DNA from: Azolla pinnata
Taxonomy: Eukaryota; Streptophyta; Polypodiopsida; Salviniales; Salviniaceae
Assembly (NCBI GenBank): GCA_037176905.1
Contig: JBBBWG010027079.1
Location: 1 to 54,984, forward strand
Direction of reading: 5' to 3'
Length of the DNA stretch: 54,984 nt
The notes beneath the pieces were generated by a model, which saw only the letters and a list, made by a program, of their open reading frames with translations, made no database searches and was not told the DNA's origin. Made by a program: the position numbers and the translations under genes. Shown in pieces: positions 34,381 to 45,424 of the stretch. The number at the start of each line of letters is the position of its first letter. Within the stretch, counting starts at the first letter, position 1.

Positions 34381-35533
34381 TGCTCATTCTGTGTATGTAT
34401 GTATGTATGTGTGCATGCATGCATGTATGTATGTGTGTGCATGTATGTATGTAGGTGTGTGTGTATGTATGTGAGCCTGTGTGTGTATGTATATGTGCAT
34501 GCATGCATGTGTGTATGTATGTGTGTCTGTATGTACGTGTGCATGTATGTGGCTCTCTGTCTACATATTATCCATATGCGTATGCGTGCGTGTGCATGCA
34601 TGTCGGTATGTATGTGTGTCTGTATGTACGTGTGCATGTATGTGGCTCTCTGTCTACGTATTATCCATATGCGTATGCGTGCGTGTGCATGCATGTCGGT
34701 ATGTATGTGTGCGTGTGCATGCATGGCAGTACGTATGTGTGTGTGTGCATGCATGCGTGGCAGTATGTATGTGTGTGTGTGCATGCATGACAGTATGTGT
34801 GTGTGTGTGTGCATGCATGGCAGTATGTATGTGTGTGCGTGTGCATGCACGTCGGTGTGTATGGATGTGTGCGCGTGCATGCATGTCAGCATGCATGTAT
34901 GTGTGCCTTTGCATGCATGTCGGCATGTATGTATCCGTGCGTGTGCATGCATGTCTGTACGTATGTATGCGTGCGCGTATGTATGTATGCGTGCCTCGCG
35001 AGTGCATGTGTGTATGTATCTATGTATGCATGCGTGTCTGCATGCGTGTATGCATGCGTGTCTGCATGTATGTATGCATGCGTGCATGTGCATTCTGCGC
35101 ATGCGTGTCTGCATGTATGTGTATGCATATGCGCGTAACAGACGTGTACGTACGTAGAATTGGATGTGCACACAATGTATGTCTGCATGTGTGCATGTGT
35201 ACAAGCGTGTGTGTCTATTATGTATGTGTGGATGTGTGCATTGCGTGCGTATGTGCGTGCACATGCATGCATGCATGCATGTGTGCGCGCCTCTATGTAT
35301 GTGTGCATGCATATCGGTGTGGGTATGTGTATGCATGCATCCGCGAGTGCGTATGTGGTGCGGACGTATGCATGCATGTGCCCGTGTGTTGTATATGTGT
35401 GTGCATCTGCATCATGCATGTCGGGATGCATGCATGCATGGGTGGGTGGGTGGATATGTATGTGCGTGTATGTATGTGTGCACGTGCGTATGCATGCATG
35501 TATGTGTGTGCGCGTTCTGGGTATTGCCAAACG
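34381..35533. repeat. Long TGTATG / TGCATG low-complexity tract
   Basis: About 1.15 kb of TGTATG, TGCATG and TGTGTG steps starting some 200 bases upstream of the RFC1 ATG. It includes two copies of a ~91-base unit (34533-34623 and 34624-34714) with GGCTCTCTGTCTAC and CCATATGCGTATGCGTGCGTG. Open frames of 100-360 codons occur in nearly every frame on both strands but encode only Cys/Met/Val or His/Thr/Ala repeats. Confidence 0.9.
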
Positions 35534-36210
35534 AGCCAATCAGTCACGATTACATTACAACATTTATGGGTTTAGCGTATGTGAAAAAACCCTAAACCCT
35601 AAACTATGAAATGATCCAATCACCCACGATTGCATCAAAGTGTTCAAGGTTTAGGGTATGGCCAAAACCCTAAACCCATGAAACAAGCAAATCAGGCATG
35701 ATCACATCGCAGGGGGTTTAGGGTTCAAGGTATGGCAAAAGCCCTCGAAACCTTAAACCCTGAAATGAGCCAATCAGCCACGATTCAATTGCAGGGGTTT
35801 TGGGTTTTGGGGTTCAGGGTATGGCAAAAGCCCTAAACTATATAAACCCTTGAAACGAGCCAATCGAACACGATTACATCGTAGGGTTTAGGGTTCAGGG
35901 TATGGCAAAGCCCTAAACCTTGAAACGAGCCAATTGGCCACAATTGAATCACGGCGTTAGGGTACAGGGTTTGGCAGAAAGCCCTAAACCCTAAACCGAA
36001 GCTCTAAACCTCGAAATGAGCCAATCCTCCGCGAGTAAATCGTAGCGTTTAGAGTTGATCAGAGTTTAGAGTGTGGCAAGGCCCTAAACCCTAAACCCTA
36101 AGCCCTAAACCCTAAACCCTAAACCCTGAAAATGAGCGAATCAACCACGATTAAATCACAGCGTTTTAGGTTACAGGGCATGGCAGAAGCCCGAAACCCT
36201 AAAACCTTTC
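35534..36210. repeat. Telomere-motif tandem array with GAGCCAATCA units
   Basis: About eight units of 70-100 bases. Each starts near GAGCCAATCA..CACGATTACATC, continues into GGGTTTAGGGTTCAGGGTATGGC, then CCCTAAACCC and TGAAAC. TTTAGGG and CCCTAAA sit in opposite directions inside each unit around TATGGCAAA, so each can fold into an imperfect hairpin. Unit starts are near 35533, 35613, 35688, 35766, 35858, 35926, 36016 and 36133. Confidence 0.85.
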
Positions 36211-36224
36211 CTTGTTGTGGAGCT

Positions 36225-36238
36225 TTTGTCCGGACAAA
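36225..36238. promoter_or_regulatory. TTTGTCCGGACAAA palindrome
   Basis: A 14-base perfect palindrome immediately after the telomere-motif array. Its core TGTCCGGACA is the same as the pair at 11746-11770, which also follows a telomere-like array. Role unknown. Confidence 0.4.
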
Positions 36239-36499
36239 GACCACCAGGTGTGAACACGCGGACCGAAATTATAGATAAATAAATAAATAAATAAATAAAC
36301 TTTGCATCTTCTGCTCCAGAAACCCTAAACTGACTCAGAGAAGAGAAGAGACGGAGGACGAAGGAGCCATGGAAGCTTCGAGGATGACACAGAACTGTCG
36401 TCTCCCTTACGTATGGTGGCTCTGCTTTGATCGCAGTCTCCCAGTGAAGGCCGTAAAAAAACTCGTTGTCTGAGAGCTTCTGCTTTGCCACGCTTCGAG

Positions 36500-36546
<47 letters not shown>

Positions 36547-36721
36547 CGTCTCCGTCTCCGTCTGTCTCCGGTTTCTTGCCTCTGTTAATCCCAGATGGAA
36601 TTCCGCGTTTTGTACGCTCGATCTGTTTCATGTGAGGCATAGACTCAACTCTCGTGGAAGTTTCGCTGACGACACTCTTCTCTTTGTTACCGAGTGTTCT
36701 CTGATAGTAGCTTTCCATACA

Positions 36722-36758
<37 letters not shown>

Positions 36759-38794
36759 CTCTCGTCCGTGTCCATGGACTTCTGCGATTGAGGTATTCGT
36801 TGTGCGCTTGTCTGTACTTCCGCATTCACGAGCTTTTTTGTGGCGGTTGTTGCAACCGTTGCTGTAGTTCGGAGAGGTTTGTATCTTGAATTCCCCGTTT
36901 CTAGTGATGTCGGATAGTAGATTTCCATGATTTCCATGCACCTCTCCTCTGGTTATCTCGGAGGAGCTCGATGTTGCGTGCTGAAGTGGTACCTCTCCTT
37001 CCCCAGTGCAAGAACATAGATTGCTGGAATTCGGGATTGTTAAACTCTTGAATTCCTCCATGGGTATGGTGGCATTATCACACATAGTTTCACTTGGTAT
37101 GACGGCCATGAATCCGCTCATATCAGCTGTCAAATTTAGACCTGTGCACTGTATTACAAGAGATAGATGATGGCATGGACGATTCCGAGACAAGTGCTCA
37201 TGCGATTCAGGTAACGTGTGCTGTGGTTGGGTTTGGGAACACGAATCTCATACTTTCTGATAGATCAAAGCTTGAAAGTGGATGGGTATTGGTGTGATTG
37301 GCTGTTGAAGATGTTGACATGAACTGGTTTTTATTGTCCAGACTGTTGGAAGAAGAAGGTTGATCGACAAGAGATTCCATCCACTTTGATAGATCAAAGC
37401 TAGAAAGTGAATGGGAAATCGGCTATGGATTGTATTTATCTTAACTGGTTTGATGCCCCAAACTGTCTGAAGAAGGTTGATCGATTAGAGATTTGGTGAA
37501 GGCACCGAGCTTGGTGGAGTTGGATTGTATGAGGAATTTCATAAGGTCTGCGATATGCAAATGATTTTAGGGTTTGATTTTAGAGCTTGGTGAAGTTAGA
37601 CTGAAGATCTATCCCATTGTGGGTAATAGTGGGAGCTGAAGATCTAACCCATTGTGGGTAATAGTGGAATGTATAAATACACATTTGTTTCACCAATTTA
37701 TTTATGTATGCAAACATTAATGGAAAATGCAAGATTGTGCAATTGTGTCGTACACCTCTATAAATGTGTATATGGTACCATGATTTTACCTCTTGCAATC
37801 AGAGCGTTGTCAATGACAGTTTGATGCACATTTGAGGGCTCTCTTAAGGGTTATATGCAGATTCTAATGTAGTTAACAGGTTTCTATAATCATATTGCAT
37901 TTTGTACCATACAGCACATGAGGAAGGAATGAATTTGACGATAAGCTACCATGTGATAAAAAAAATTGATGCCTCAATCAGATCCTGCCATGGAGTTCAA
38001 TTCTCAAGATAATACACGAGTGCAAGGGGTTGATTTAAGGAAGTGAAGGTGAAGATTGTGAATGTTTTACATGCAATTCGATTTTAAGATATCGTGCAAC
38101 AAGGGGTTTTGAGCCTCTATACAAAGAGAGATTAATCTGCTTCAAGGGGATTTAGTTCAATGGCCACACCACAAAGAGGGAGAAGATCAAGCCTTCACTA
38201 AGCCTCAAACATTTTGACTTCTTGGCATGTTTTTTTACATTTAGAGGGGCTTCAAGAAGATCAAAATTGTAAGTATGGATCTCTGATCGCTTGCTCAGCC
38301 AACATCTGCAAAAACCCTCTCAAACAATGCACAATCAAGTAATGGGGAAGACACTTGAGCTTCTTTGTGCAAATCTATCTATCTTGCTGCAGATGGGCAT
38401 TTTTGGGAATTTCTGAAAGGGAAAGGGCAGAGCCTGGAATTTGTGGATTCTTGCCTCCAGATGTGGATAGGGCTGGGAAGCCAAGGATTGGAGGAGAGCA
38501 GATGATTCTGGATGATGATGATGATGATGATGCTGCTGCTGATGCTGATCATGCTTCTTCCTGCTGCTTCTGCTGCCATGGCCTTTCCCTGAAAGAAGAT
38601 CAAACACAGAGACCCATCTTCTGTGTCCCTCTCCCTCTCCATCTCCCTTCCTTTCTCTGACACCTCTCCTTTCATCCGATTCTGCTCTCTTCCTCCTCCC
38701 ATACCCAGGAAGGAAAAGAGAGAGAGAGAGAGAGAGTGAGAGAGTGAAAGAAAGAGGGCAGGATCAGCTCCACAGACAGTTGCCTCCACCAGAT
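36239..38794. other. Non-coding or unrecognised region between RFC1-side arrays and Lhca4
   Basis: Contains (AAAT)n at 36275-36299, (TC)n at 36501-36540 and 36727-36752, and two pairs of direct repeats: GATAGATCAAAGCTTGAAAG-type blocks near 37260 and 37390, and CCCATTGTGGGTAATAGTGG at 37612 and 37649. Frames of up to 176 codons overlap on both strands without domains. The interval could hold a non-coding transcript, but the sequence does not show one. Its last ~100 bases, with a GA run at 38718-38740, form the likely Lhca4 leader. Confidence 0.45.
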
Positions 38795-39386
38795 ATGGCA
38801 GCTATGCAAGCTAGCCTTGGCCTCTCCTGCCCTTCCTCTTCCCTCAACAAATCCTCCTTCTTGGGCGGATCTTCTTCTTCCTCTTCGCGGCTCTCGCGCG
38901 CCTGCCGGAGCCCGGCTTCCGTCTCCACCTCCGCGTCTCGAGCTCTCAGAATAGAAGCCAAGAAAGGAGAATGGCTTCCCGGCCTCGCCTCGCCTGCTTA
39001 CCTCAATGGAAGGTTGTCCTTTCTTTTCCCCTCCCTCAAAGAAGTGCCCGTGTTCTTGCTCATGTTTGCTTGGATCCGTGGAATGAATGCATGTGTGGTG
39101 TAGAGGCGGAACATTGAGAGATCTGACATGGACTGTGGGTCGTCTTTGGAAAGGGTATGTAATGCTGGGCAATGTAGAAGGGCACATGTCCTGAAGATAC
39201 AGTCCTAGCCATGGATAGAAACAGAAGAAAGAGACATGTTCAAAAACACAAACACATACCATCGTAGCAATGGTGGATAGGAATTGGTGTCTGAATTGAT
39301 GTTACCAAATATATCTGAACCATGGAACTGTGGCCATCATAGAAAACCCTAGTCATTTCTGTCTGTATGTATGTGTGTATGTGTAT

Positions 39387-39445
<59 letters not shown>

Positions 39446-40977
39446 GGACAGAGCAAAACATGCGTTTGATATGTGCAAAATTCACAGAGATCGATGAAAT
39501 TAACGGTATTAGAACCCATGTCTAGATGGTTAATCTGAGAAGAAACCTAACCCAGAGAGCAGAGAGAAACAAAGGTCTCTTACCATCTCTCAGGAGGCCA
39601 ACTTGACTTGACATATGTATAGGTCCAAAGAGGTTGTATGGAAGAAAACAGAATCACATCCAAGAGGAACGAAACATGCATTGAATTCATACAAATTTTG
39701 AGCCATAATTGTTTTTTAGTGGAGCATTAGAGCCCATATCTACATGGTTAGTTTGAGAATCGGAGCATTGCAGTGTAGGCTCATTAAAACGCGCACAAAA
39801 TACCACATATCATCTATCTTTCGTTCCTTATCTGATCCTCACGAGTGTTTCTGACAAATGATTTCTTTGTAATCGGGTAATGTTTGTTACGGTTGACGTG
39901 AAATGTGGATTTCTCATTCTGTGAATTTGCCTGCAAATCAACTCTATATGGACTGTTTTCTTTCGAGCATAAAATCTTTGCATCCCTTATATCTTACCGT
40001 AGCCTTGCTGGTGACAACGGCTTCGACCCCCTCGGGCTGGGCGAGGATCCCGAGAATCTGAAATGGTATGTTCAAGCCGAGCTCCAGAACGGCAGGTGGG
40101 CGATGCTTGGTGTGGCCGGTATGCTCATCCCCGAATTCCTTACCAAGATCGGCATCATCAATGTCCCAGAATGGTATGATGCCGGGAAGGTGGAGTACTT
40201 TGCACCTGCTTCCACCCTGTTCGTGATCGAATTCATCCTCTTCCACTACGTTGAGGTGCGGAGATGGCAAGATATCAAGTACCCAGGGAGCGTGAATGCG
40301 GATCCTTTCAACCCTAGCTTGAAGCTTCCCCCTGGAGAGGTTGGTTACCCTGGCGGTATCTTCAACCCTTTGAACTACCCTTCATCACTCGAGAACAAGG
40401 AGAAAGAGCTTGCTAATGGTAAGTGTGCTCTTTGCCTCCCTCTTATCTTATTGTAATCTATTTATAGATGATCGGATACACATGCATACACAATCATATG
40501 TTTTGCCGCATTGGCCATGTTAATCTATCTTTCTTTCTCCCCTGAGTAGTATCTGTTGTAGGATGTTACATCATATATTTATACTCAATCGTCTGGTTAT
40601 GGTACCACTCTGTTACTATGAATTAGTGGGGCTATACACCGTATGAATTCATGTTTCTGTTATCATGGGTTTTTTTGGCATTTAGTTGTAAACATAGATG
40701 TGTATAGATATACACATCTATATGTATAGCTATACACATCTTTCAATCTCATTTCCTGTTATTTTCAGTCTTATACTGTATGTATTGCATGGCCCAATTT
40801 TAACTTGAAACGTTTTTTTCGTGTATATAATCCTATGCAGGCCGACTTGCGATGCTTGCATTCTTGGGTTTTGTAGTTCAGCATAACGTGACTGGGAAGG
40901 GTCCGCTTGACAACCTATTCCAGCATCTTGCCGACCCATGGCATAACACTATCATTCAGACCTTGCAAGGATTGTAG
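38795..40977 (+). CDS. LHCA4: Lhca4, chlorophyll a/b-binding protein of photosystem I antenna
   Basis: Nuclear-encoded light-harvesting protein of photosystem I in the thylakoid membrane; it pairs with Lhca1 and holds the far-red chlorophylls. Three exons close in phase: 38795-39012, 40003-40418, 40841-40977, giving 256 residues (Arabidopsis 251). Residues 1 to about 53 are a Ser-rich chloroplast transit peptide and the mature protein starts near [13 protein letters not shown]. Helix 1 has [13 protein letters not shown]99 and N102 are chlorophyll ligands, and Asn rather than His at the second is the known signature of the red-shifted Lhca3/Lhca4 forms. Further blocks are [51 protein letters not shown] and PWHNTIIQT. 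Intron 1 (~990 bases) holds a (TG)n run. It is tail-to-tail with prohibitin. Confidence 0.95.
39390..39436. repeat. (TG)n microsatellite in Lhca4 intron 1
   Basis: About 23 uninterrupted GT repeats followed by a GAGAGA run. Confidence 0.9.
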
Positions 40978-42412
40978 ATCAAGAAGACCCTGGCCAAGTT
41001 GTATGTATGTTTATTTGGTGTAATCTCCTGATGCCTAATCCTAATCGGGGACATGACGATAGATTATGTCATTTCCGTTGGAAGTTTTTGGGTCTGTTTC
41101 TCCAGGATATTGTTCAATCTCGCATTTGTTTCCTTTAATGTCAAGTCAGGCAACCTTCTCTCAAACTTGTGGTTTTTACCTCGCATTGTATCAACTTGTT
41201 GAACGCAATGAGAGAGATCCGTTCAGCTAATCTCTTATGTTGTGGAGGCTTTTGCCCCAACTTTGAGACATGGGAGATGGTGTATGTCGATTCTACAGAT
41301 GAATTCCCACAGTAAATTGAACCCATTATGCATGTTACATCGATAGGTCCGTTGGCCATTTTGGTTGTGTGCAGATGTGCATTTCGTAGTTCAAAGTGAT
41401 AAATTTCTTAAATGTTTTGCGGTTCATGGAGCAGCTCAGAATGCAGCGCACATTCTTCTGGCCAGTTAGATCTGCGCATAGGTCTCAAATTAGTGCCTCT
41501 CAAAACTTTGTTGAAATGCTTGGATGGGATGATAATTTCTCCTACTGAAGAAAGCATTTCCTACATTCAAGTTAAACATTTATTCGTGACACAAAAATGG
41601 GTTCTGTTGTACGATTCCTTCAACACCTGCAGACAACTTAGTTAATTGTAACCTGAGGGTTGGATGCAATTGTTTGGATTTTGTTGGTTATCATTTGAGT
41701 CGGTTAAATCTTAACTTCTTCAAATTGCACTGGAATCATTGATGATTGAAAAATCCAGTGGATTAGAGTCTAGTTCTTATCCCATAGACCAAAGCAACCA
41801 GCATAAATCAAACAGATTATACTGAGTATCCACCTGTATAGTTTACCACGGTATTTTACATAACTTTTTGTACAGCCAATTGATCTTCTCATACTTTCAC
41901 CCCACATTTTAATCTCCTTCAATTGAGATAGTACAGAAAGGTCCATAAAGAGATTGCGTGCTAAAAGTGATGCTAACAGATAAAAAAAATGGATTCTGCT
42001 TCAGAAAAACAGAAGTAAATTATCTCAGGCCTACTTTCAGACAAAACTCTGAACTCTTTTTAATTGCGTACTCATCCAGATTTGAAAGAAACTCAGCACA
42101 ATTTTGTGTCCCAGTTCTCTGAATGAAGTAATACCATTTAGGCATAAATTAAACTTTTCTTATTGACTGCTAAATCACACCATGTATGCCCCTCCACAAA
42201 TCTTAAAATTGCTTCCATTTTACATGGATACAAGAGGGAAAAAAAGGGAGAACATCCTTAAATGAGAGAACAGTCTTATCACATACAAAAACCTTGGTCA
42301 AGGCAGTGTGACAAGTGGCCCACATTCAATGCTTAATTACCTGTCTTATACAAGCTTTCAGTCCTCTATTTCAAAAAAATCAAATGATGCTGCAGGGGCT
42401 GTGGTTACAAAC
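40978..42412. other. Convergent intergenic space between Lhca4 and prohibitin
   Basis: No coding region recognised. The 77-codon frame at 41412-41645 has no features. It should contain both 3' untranslated regions. Confidence 0.5.
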
Positions 42413-43243
42413 CTACTTGAACAAGGTATTCATGCCAAGCATCATGTTATTCCCACTGGGGACATACATCACATTTGGAGTTCTAGCCAGAGTGCCTGCA
42501 ATCTCTCTAGCAGCTTCGATTCTTCTCAACTCGATTAAGCCAGGTCCTGCCTTTGCAGTGGCATCAGAGATAAGCTTTGCGGATTCACTCTCTCCTTCAG
42601 CCCTAATCACAGCAGCTCTCATCTCTTGCTCAGCTTTCGCAACAACAAACTTCGACCTCTCTGCTTCTTGCTGAGCCACTTGCTTTTGCTCTACAGCACG
42701 AGAAAACTCAGCACCATATGACAAATGAGTGATTGCAACATCATCCAACAGAATATCAAATTCCTTGGCACGGCGGAGCAGACTTTCACGAACTAACGCT
42801 GATACATAGGGTCTCTCTGTAAGGAGTTGATCTGCATTGAACTGTGCAACAACAGATTTGAGAACCTCGTTTCCAATGGATGGGAGAACTTTCTCGTAAT
42901 ACTCAACACCCAGCTTCTTGAAGATGTCAGGAAGGTGTTCAGAGTCAGGACGATAGAGAACACGTAGAGTAAGGTTCACCATTTGCAGATCCTTTGTTCC
43001 AGTGACAGAGGATACGGAGTGAGCATGAGTTCTTATGTCAAAGATGATGGGCCTCTGAAGCCAGGGAATTAGAATATGCGTTCCTTCTCCAACACTGGTG
43101 TCCAACACACCACGAAAACGATCAAAAATCACTGCTTTCTCGCCTCCATCCACTGTATACAGGGACGCATTGAGAAATGATCCACCTATGCCCAAGGCAA
43201 CAGCTGCCCTAGCAACAGATTGCAAAATTCGTGCAGTATTCAT
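42413..43243 (-). CDS. PHB3: Prohibitin (PHB3/PHB1-type), mitochondrial inner membrane
   Basis: Subunit of the ring-shaped prohibitin complex in the inner mitochondrial membrane, which stabilises membrane proteins and cristae. One coding exon of 276 residues (family ~277). The hydrophobic N-terminal anchor (residues ~5-25, [21 protein letters not shown]) precedes the SPFH domain with [60 protein letters not shown] and [17 protein letters not shown] coiled coil follows ([20 protein letters not shown]). I chose ATG 43243; codons just upstream are in frame but lack an ATG and look like leader. A 5' UTR intron is likely: a TTGACAG acceptor at 43285 and a donor after CAGCTCCAG near 44541 would give a first exon around 44542-44640 that includes a telo-box AAACCCTAAACC. 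PHB3 is the nearest Arabidopsis name by memory; PHB4 is possible. Confidence 0.93.
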   Translation of the reverse strand: MNTARILQSVARAAVALGIGGSFLNASLYTVDGGEKAVIFDRFRGVLDTSVGEGTHILIPWLQRPIIFDIRTHAHSVSSVTGTKDLQMVNLTLRVLYRPDSEHLPDIFKKLGVEYYEKVLPSIGNEVLKSVVAQFNADQLLTERPYVSALVRESLLRRAKEFDILLDDVAITHLSYGAEFSRAVEQKQVAQQEAERSKFVVAKAEQEMRAAVIRAEGESESAKLISDATAKAGPGLIELRRIEAAREIAGTLARTPNVMYVPSGNNMMLGMNTLFK

Positions 43244-43284
43244 GCTGTCCAAAGAGTATACATAAAAGACAATGAGATCTTCTT

Positions 43285-44541
43285 CTGTCAAAAATTATCA
43301 GCCAGAAATACATATTCACAACTCATGCAGAATGCAGAAACTTTGTACTAGAGCCAAGTGTAAACCGAAGCATAAATACAAAATTGGTGTGCACATAAAC
43401 AAACCTCTAGAGAATCCTAAACAGATGTATACTAGCTGGAGATACATTATTAAAGGTATGGAAAACCATATCGTCATATAGATCACAAACCCTCACCTGG
43501 TACAATCATGAGGGCATAAAACAAGAAAAAGTAACGATACATTTGGACACAGCAAACATGGATTGCCAATCAAGTATCGCAAAAATCAGGTCCCAGAAAG
43601 CATCATGTACAATTTGATATCTGGAACTTTAACTGACTTTGGATACCGAACAAAATGATGATTTCAGCATTAGAATATTCTATATCATTGTGAACGAAAG
43701 CTTTGAACATCAAGTGTAAACAACAAACTTACAGCATTTCCAGCATATAAAATTACAGATATTGTCCTTGAAATGAACGAAGTACCACAAAGAGCAAAAA
43801 CGCTTGAAACGAAACAGGCACAATTGTATGAAAAATGCATCTAAGAATAAACCTTCCGAGACATCAGAACCATTGGTAAGACAAGAAGTCATGATTTGAG
43901 GCATTGGATATGGAAAAAAACCGCAATGCCCTAAAATATATGGGTGTTGATTGAAGATAAGTGCCCTGAAGTAATAGGAACGTTTGGAGAATATGAGAAG
44001 ATTAAACCAGTGGAAAGGCCAGAAATAACACAGATTTCCACGATGAGATTTAAGGTAGCAAAAACAATGCAGGGTTTCACCTCCATGTGCCTCGGACATG
44101 GCCTGATACCAGGTCCAAATGTTAGTTTGGGAATATTTATGGTTCCACGGAGTCCTATCCTCACATAAGTGGGGCAGACATGAACAGAAAGTATCCTCGA
44201 TGTCACCATATCGTTAATACGAAGCCACTAACTCAAAATCGCAGAAGCCAGCAACAAATTCAAAGAAACAAATAGCCAGATAGGAAGACAGGAGGACAGC
44301 ACGAAGACGCATGAAGCCGCGTAGGCGGCGGGGGAAAGGACCTCGGTTTTTGCAGGCGCGTCGGACGGTCGTCGAAGCGGGGAGGGGATCGGGGAAAAGG
44401 ACCGTCTCCAACGGCGGTTTCGAAGAAGCGCATCCAGGATGCATTTACGCAGGGAAAGCAAAGCGGAACGAAAAACCAGAGACAGACGAGGACAGAAAGA
44501 GGTAGAGAGAGAGAGAGAGAGGGAGGGAGAGGAAGTAGAAC
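43285..44541 (-). other. Inferred 5' UTR intron of the prohibitin gene
   Basis: Bounded by GTTCTACTTCC at the donor and TTTTTGACAG at the acceptor on the minus strand. The donor flank is a GA/CT-rich tract. Splicing here is inferred; the interval has no recognisable coding region. Confidence 0.4.
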
Positions 44542-44678
44542 CTGGAGCTGAAGAGGCGCAGATCTCGCTTCCTCGTCTTCTCCTCTGCTGCGTCTGCTGC
44601 TGCGTCTGCGTCTGCGTCGTCGCTGCCAAAACCCTAAACCTTCCTTGAAGGCCACGCCACCATGTCCACTTCTTCTTC

Positions 44679-44714
44679 GTTCTTCTTCTTCGTCTTCTTC
44701 TTCTTCTTCTTCTT
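44679..44714. repeat. (TTC)n microsatellite
   Basis: Interrupted TTC run just upstream of the inferred prohibitin transcript, on the far side of the telomere-like block. Confidence 0.85.
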
Positions 44715-44757
44715 CTCTTTCCGTTTCACACTTGGATACAACTGTCCGCCCAAGAGG

Positions 44758-44818
44758 CCCTAACCCTAACCCTAACCCTAACCCTAACCCTAACCCTAAC
44801 CCTAACCCTAAACCCTAA
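44758..44818 (+). repeat. Interstitial (CCCTAA)9 hexamer array
   Basis: Nine perfect CCCTAA hexamers followed by one ACCCTAA. The hexamer TTAGGG is the vertebrate-type telomere unit, also known as the telomere of Asparagales plants, and differs from the TTTAGGG heptamer at 11677-11718. Confidence 0.95.
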
Positions 44819-45278
44819 TGCCTGAACTCGTAGGTGAAGAAAGATGCGTCGATTCGCTGATCAGTCTCGTAACCACCGTGACAAACCTGCACTCTGACGC
44901 ATCGAGTCGTAGAGCCACATCTGATAACTACGTAACCGCGTCCGCCCACGGGGCGCAACTGCAACCGCGATCGATGCATGTGAGAATCGCTGCAGATGTT
45001 CGACGCCCGTTCATGACAAATCTCTCTATAAAAATTCTTCTTAAATGGTCCAAATTGTAGACTCGATTCAGAAAATCCCCTGCAATATATACACGTATAG
45101 CTTGTATGCTCTAAAGGCAAAAATCCATTTTCGGGGGAGAGCAGTTGCCACTCCAAATGCATTCGATCGCCTCACAGTACATGATCTGCTTTCCATTGTC
45201 GAATAAAACTAAGCTTTCTCAAGGTATCCATGTCGGTCATGTCAGCTTACTTGTTTGCCTCAAGTTACCCCAGAGTGC

Positions 45279-45309
<31 letters not shown>

Positions 45310-45424
45310 GTTGGACTCATGTGCGAAGAATCTCACTGGCAAAACTAGTTCGATTCCGCCCCACATCCTACACGACGAATGCTCGACCATCTCATCGGAT
45401 CACAATTCGAGTGGCTCCTCCTTC
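44819..45424. other. 3' flank of the WRKY gene, no gene seen
   Basis: Includes an (ACAT)n run at 45282-45307. The short frames here are not supported. Confidence 0.5.

Noticed and set aside
34272-35609. Open frames of up to 364 codons on both strands
   Set aside because: Products of the TGTATG/TGCATG tract; Cys/Val/Met on one strand and His/Thr on the other are repeat translations.
36407-37193. Minus-strand frames of 168-176 codons
   Set aside because: Partly translated TC/GA repeats (Arg-Glu runs), no domain and several competing frames.
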